22,867 nucleotides of DNA, from positions 1-22,867 of the forward strand of contig CAZIXE010000058.1 in NCBI GenBank assembly GCA_964543235.1, written 5' to 3'. The number at the start of each line of letters is the position of its first letter. The stretch's first letter is position 1. The translations under genes and the position numbers were made by a program. Below, piece by piece: positions 21,078 to 22,867 of this stretch. This stretch comes from JANMMJ01 sp964543235 (GTDB taxonomy: Bacteria > Pseudomonadota > Alphaproteobacteria > Rhizobiales > Aestuariivirgaceae). The notes beneath the pieces were generated by a model that made no database searches, was not told the DNA's origin, and saw nothing but the letters and a program-made list of their open reading frames with translations.

Positions 21078-21553
21078 GTGCCAGCCAGCCTCTCGAGATC
21101 TTGGCCGGCGACGCGGAAGACGGTCCATTCGTCCATGGGCTGAGCTCCCAGCGATTTGTAGAAGCCGATCGAGGGTTCGTTCCAGTCAAGCACCCACCAT
21201 TGCAGCCGCGTCAGGCCCTCGCGAAGGCAGGTGCGGGCAAGGTGCTGCAACAGCGCCTTGCCTATGCCCTTGCCGCGCGCGGCGGGATCGACGAACAGAT
21301 CCTCGAGATACAGACCATGGCGGCCGTGAAAGGTCGAATAGTTATAGAACCAGATGGCACAGCCGGCGGGATGCGAGTCCCACAGGGCGATCTCGGCAAA
21401 GACGCGGGGGGTCGGGGTAAAGAACGACTCGCGGATCAGTTGCTCGTCAGCCACAACCTCATGGCCGAGCCGTTCGTAGTCGGCCAGCCTGTGGATGAAG
21501 CCCAGGATGACCGCCTCATCTCCCGGAACCGCGCGGCGGATGGTTAGCGTCAT
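21074..21553 (-). CDS. GNAT family N-acetyltransferase, SSAT-like (tandem paralogue 2)
   Basis: The 159-residue protein closely follows the diamine/spermidine-spermine acetyltransferase pattern. It has AGCAIWFYNYSTFHGRHG (63-80), LYLEDLFVDPAARGKGIGKALL with the acetyl-CoA loop RGKGIG (93-98), LQWWVLDWNEPSIGFYKSLGA, and a C-terminal WTVFRV strand. Eukaryotic SSAT and thialysine acetyltransferases share the YLEDLFV...RG.GIG and VLDWN...FY..LGA blocks. A polyamine or a lysine-like diamine is therefore the likely acceptor, inferred from the family only. The ATG overlaps the thyA stop by 4 nt, so translation is coupled to thymidylate synthase. Confidence 0.88.
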   Translation of the reverse strand: MTLTIRRAVPGDEAVILGFIHRLADYERLGHEVVADEQLIRESFFTPTPRVFAEIALWDSHPAGCAIWFYNYSTFHGRHGLYLEDLFVDPAARGKGIGKALLQHLARTCLREGLTRLQWWVLDWNEPSIGFYKSLGAQPMDEWTVFRVAGQDLERLAGT

Positions 21554-22344
21554 ACGGCAACAGGCGCCGCGATATGCGGATGATGCTGATAGTTGACGAT
21601 CTCGAAATCCTCGAACTTGAAATCACCGATGTCCCTGACGTCGCGCTTGATGACCAGCCGCGGCAGTGGCAATGGCCGCCGCTGCAGTTGCGTATCGGCC
21701 TGCTCGAGATGATTGAGATAGAGATGGGCGTCGCCCAGCGTGTGGACAAAGTCGCCGGCCTTGAGGCCGGTCACGGCCGCAACCATATGGGTCAGCAGCG
21801 CATAGGAGGCGATATTGAAGGGAACGCCGAGGAAAATGTCGGCCGATCGCTGATACAGCTGGCACGAAAGCCGCCCGTCCGCCACGTAGAACTGGAACAG
21901 GCAGTGGCACGGTGGCAGAGCCATGCGATCGACATCGGCGGGGTTCCAGGCGGTGACGATCAGCCGGCGTGAGTCGGGATTGCTGCGAATGCGCCGGACG
22001 ACGTCGGCGATCTGGTCGATCGTCGCACCATCTCGCGCCGGCCAGGAACGCCACTGGGCGCCATAGACCGGCCCGAGGTTGCCGTCGGCATCCGCCCATT
22101 CATCCCAGATGGTAACACCATGGTCGCGGAGATACCCGACATTCGTGTCGCCACGCAGGAACCACAGCAATTCGTAGATGATGGAGCGGACATGCAGTTT
22201 CTTGGTCGTCACCAGCGGGAAACCATCGGTCAGGTTGAACCGCATCTGGTGGCCGAAGACTGACAGTGTGCCGGTGCCGGTGCGGTCCTCCTTGCGGACT
22301 CCGGTCTGTCGAACCAGGCGCATCAGGTCGAGGTATTGCTGCAT
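21550..22344 (-). CDS. thyA: Thymidylate synthase ThyA
   Basis: Converts dUMP and methylene-tetrahydrofolate to dTMP and dihydrofolate. The 264 residues equal the E. coli enzyme in length. The catalytic Cys is in LPPCHCLFQFY (Cys146, the same number as in E. coli). Other conserved blocks are KEDRTGTGTLSVFG, WDEWADADGNLGPVYGAQWR, RRLIVTAWNP, CQLYQRSADIFLGVPFNIASY and LGDAHLYLNHLEQ. The start MQQYLDLMRLV has GGGGAGG just upstream. It is the first gene of a five-gene chain with overlapping ends (thyA, two GNATs, folA, amine oxidase). Dihydrofolate produced here is recycled by FolA from the same message. Confidence 0.97.
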   Translation of the reverse strand: MQQYLDLMRLVRQTGVRKEDRTGTGTLSVFGHQMRFNLTDGFPLVTTKKLHVRSIIYELLWFLRGDTNVGYLRDHGVTIWDEWADADGNLGPVYGAQWRSWPARDGATIDQIADVVRRIRSNPDSRRLIVTAWNPADVDRMALPPCHCLFQFYVADGRLSCQLYQRSADIFLGVPFNIASYALLTHMVAAVTGLKAGDFVHTLGDAHLYLNHLEQADTQLQRRPLPLPRLVIKRDVRDIGDFKFEDFEIVNYQHHPHIAAPVAV

Positions 22345-22380
22345 GCCTCCCCTTCTATCCGCAGACCCGACACAAGGCAA

Positions 22381-22402
22381 AGGCGGAGAGTGCTCCCCGC
22401 CT
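22381..22402 (-). terminator. Possible terminator after the DUF2853 gene
   Basis: On the minus strand AGGCGGGGAG-CACT-CTCCGCCT forms an 8-bp stem with a 2-nt bulge and 4-nt loop, followed by a short T-rich stretch (TTTGCCTTG). It lies 24 nt past the upstream stop and 36 nt before thyA. The T-tract is short, so termination may be partial. Confidence 0.5.
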
Positions 22403-22425
22403 CTGCCGGCACGACGACGTGTTGT

Positions 22426-22740
22426 TCAGGCAAGCTTGCCCAGTGTGCCGGTTTCCTCGGCCACCAGATAGTAGACCGTCACGCGATGCTTGGTGCGATC
22501 GGACTTCATCCGCTCGCCAGCTTTGCGGACAGCCCGGTCCGCAGCCGCAGCATCGAGCCCCAGTTTCTTGGCACAGAAGCCATCGACCACCCGTTTCACC
22601 TCGGCGTCGTCGGTAACCGAAACATACCGCGAGTCCTTGCCGCGCAATGCAATGCCACAGAATTTCACGATGGCATTCACCGCGGCCTCGTTCACGTTCG
22701 TCGTGTATTTCCGGATGTCTTCAATGTATTCAGCAGTCAT
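22426..22740 (-). CDS. DUF2853 family protein
   Basis: The 104-residue, lysine-rich helical protein begins MTAEYIEDIRKYTTNVNEAAV and continues VKFCGIALRGKDSRYVSVTD, AEVKRVVDGFCAKKLGLD and AVRKAGERMKSDRTKHRVTVYYLVAE. It matches the DUF2853 pattern (LGIALR.KDS..VS..D..E...V...F..KKLGL) as I recall it. No catalytic motif or membrane segment is visible, and no function is known. The start MTAEYIED is preferred because GGGGG lies about 7 nt upstream and it matches the family N-terminus; an in-frame upstream extension has no support. It is probably monocistronic, with a weak terminator before thyA. Confidence 0.85.
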   Translation of the reverse strand: MTAEYIEDIRKYTTNVNEAAVNAIVKFCGIALRGKDSRYVSVTDDAEVKRVVDGFCAKKLGLDAAAADRAVRKAGERMKSDRTKHRVTVYYLVAEETGTLGKLA

Positions 22741-22867
22741 GTTTGAACCCCCAGTGAGATGAAATGATGCCCGCGTGAATCGCAAGCATCCTTCGACAGT
22801 CAAGCATGAGCGCGGATCATGTCCCCCGGCGTGGTGTAGCTTGACGGCCATCTTGATGCCCGAGAGG

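Noticed and set aside
22741..22867. Possible minus-strand 3' end of another gene (frame stopping at 22800-22802, tail MIRAHA) or upstream extension of the DUF2853 gene
   Set aside because: Only 21 codons are visible and no family is recognisable; the in-frame extension of DUF2853 has no family support. No gene is called in this stretch.

Overview
The window looks like a chromosomal segment of an alphaproteobacterium, most likely of the Hyphomicrobiales (Rhizobiales). The evidence is GC-rich sequence, a rhizobial-type ClpS, a phasin, a SPOR-fused D-Ala-D-Ala carboxypeptidase, and the gene order thyA / folA / hflK-hflC-DUF2065-degP / serB / miaA / ilvB-ilvN, which as I recall is a conserved neighbourhood in that order. 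No rRNA, tRNA, IS element, CRISPR array or phage gene was seen. Apart from two accessory genes inside ilvB-ilvN, this is housekeeping DNA with very short spacers.

Layout. Positions 1-2740 (minus): 3'-truncated clpA, clpS, and a phasin with its own strong promoter and terminator. 2792-4198 (plus): the carboxypeptidase. 4189-7093 (minus): membrane J-domain protein, VWA protein, pdxJ and ilvN. 7114-9369 (minus): an RTX serralysin-type metalloprotease and a ParB/sulfiredoxin-fold-like protein, sitting between ilvN and ilvB. 9393-11355 (minus): ilvB preceded by an attenuator whose leader peptide reads MTVILVVGTRAAGAA and appears to start directly at the transcription start. 11428-12294 (minus): miaA. 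12310-14983 (plus): serB, a class-2 tryptophan synthase beta chain (trpB2) and a small SerK-like serine kinase homologue. 14996-18792 (minus): hflK-hflC-DUF2065-degP membrane quality-control operon. 18798-22344 (minus): thyA, two tandem GNAT acetyltransferases, folA and a flavin amine oxidase, chained by 4-8 nt overlaps. 22426-22740 (minus): a DUF2853 protein.

The most interesting system is serB-trpB2-serK-like. All three proteins can be tied to O-phospho-L-serine. SerB hydrolyses it. TrpB2 enzymes have been reported to use it instead of serine, and this one has Arg (R339) where canonical TrpB should have Asp. The 130-residue third protein, whose start codon overlaps the trpB2 stop, carries the signature motifs of archaeal free serine kinase, which makes it. 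This suggests a dedicated phosphoserine-to-tryptophan (or related) beta-replacement module in a bacterium.

Second-tier observations are the leaderless branched-chain amino-acid attenuator upstream of ilvB, the secreted-protease insertion inside the acetohydroxyacid synthase locus, and a possible acetyltransferase/amine-oxidase polyamine pair inside the thymidylate/dihydrofolate operon.
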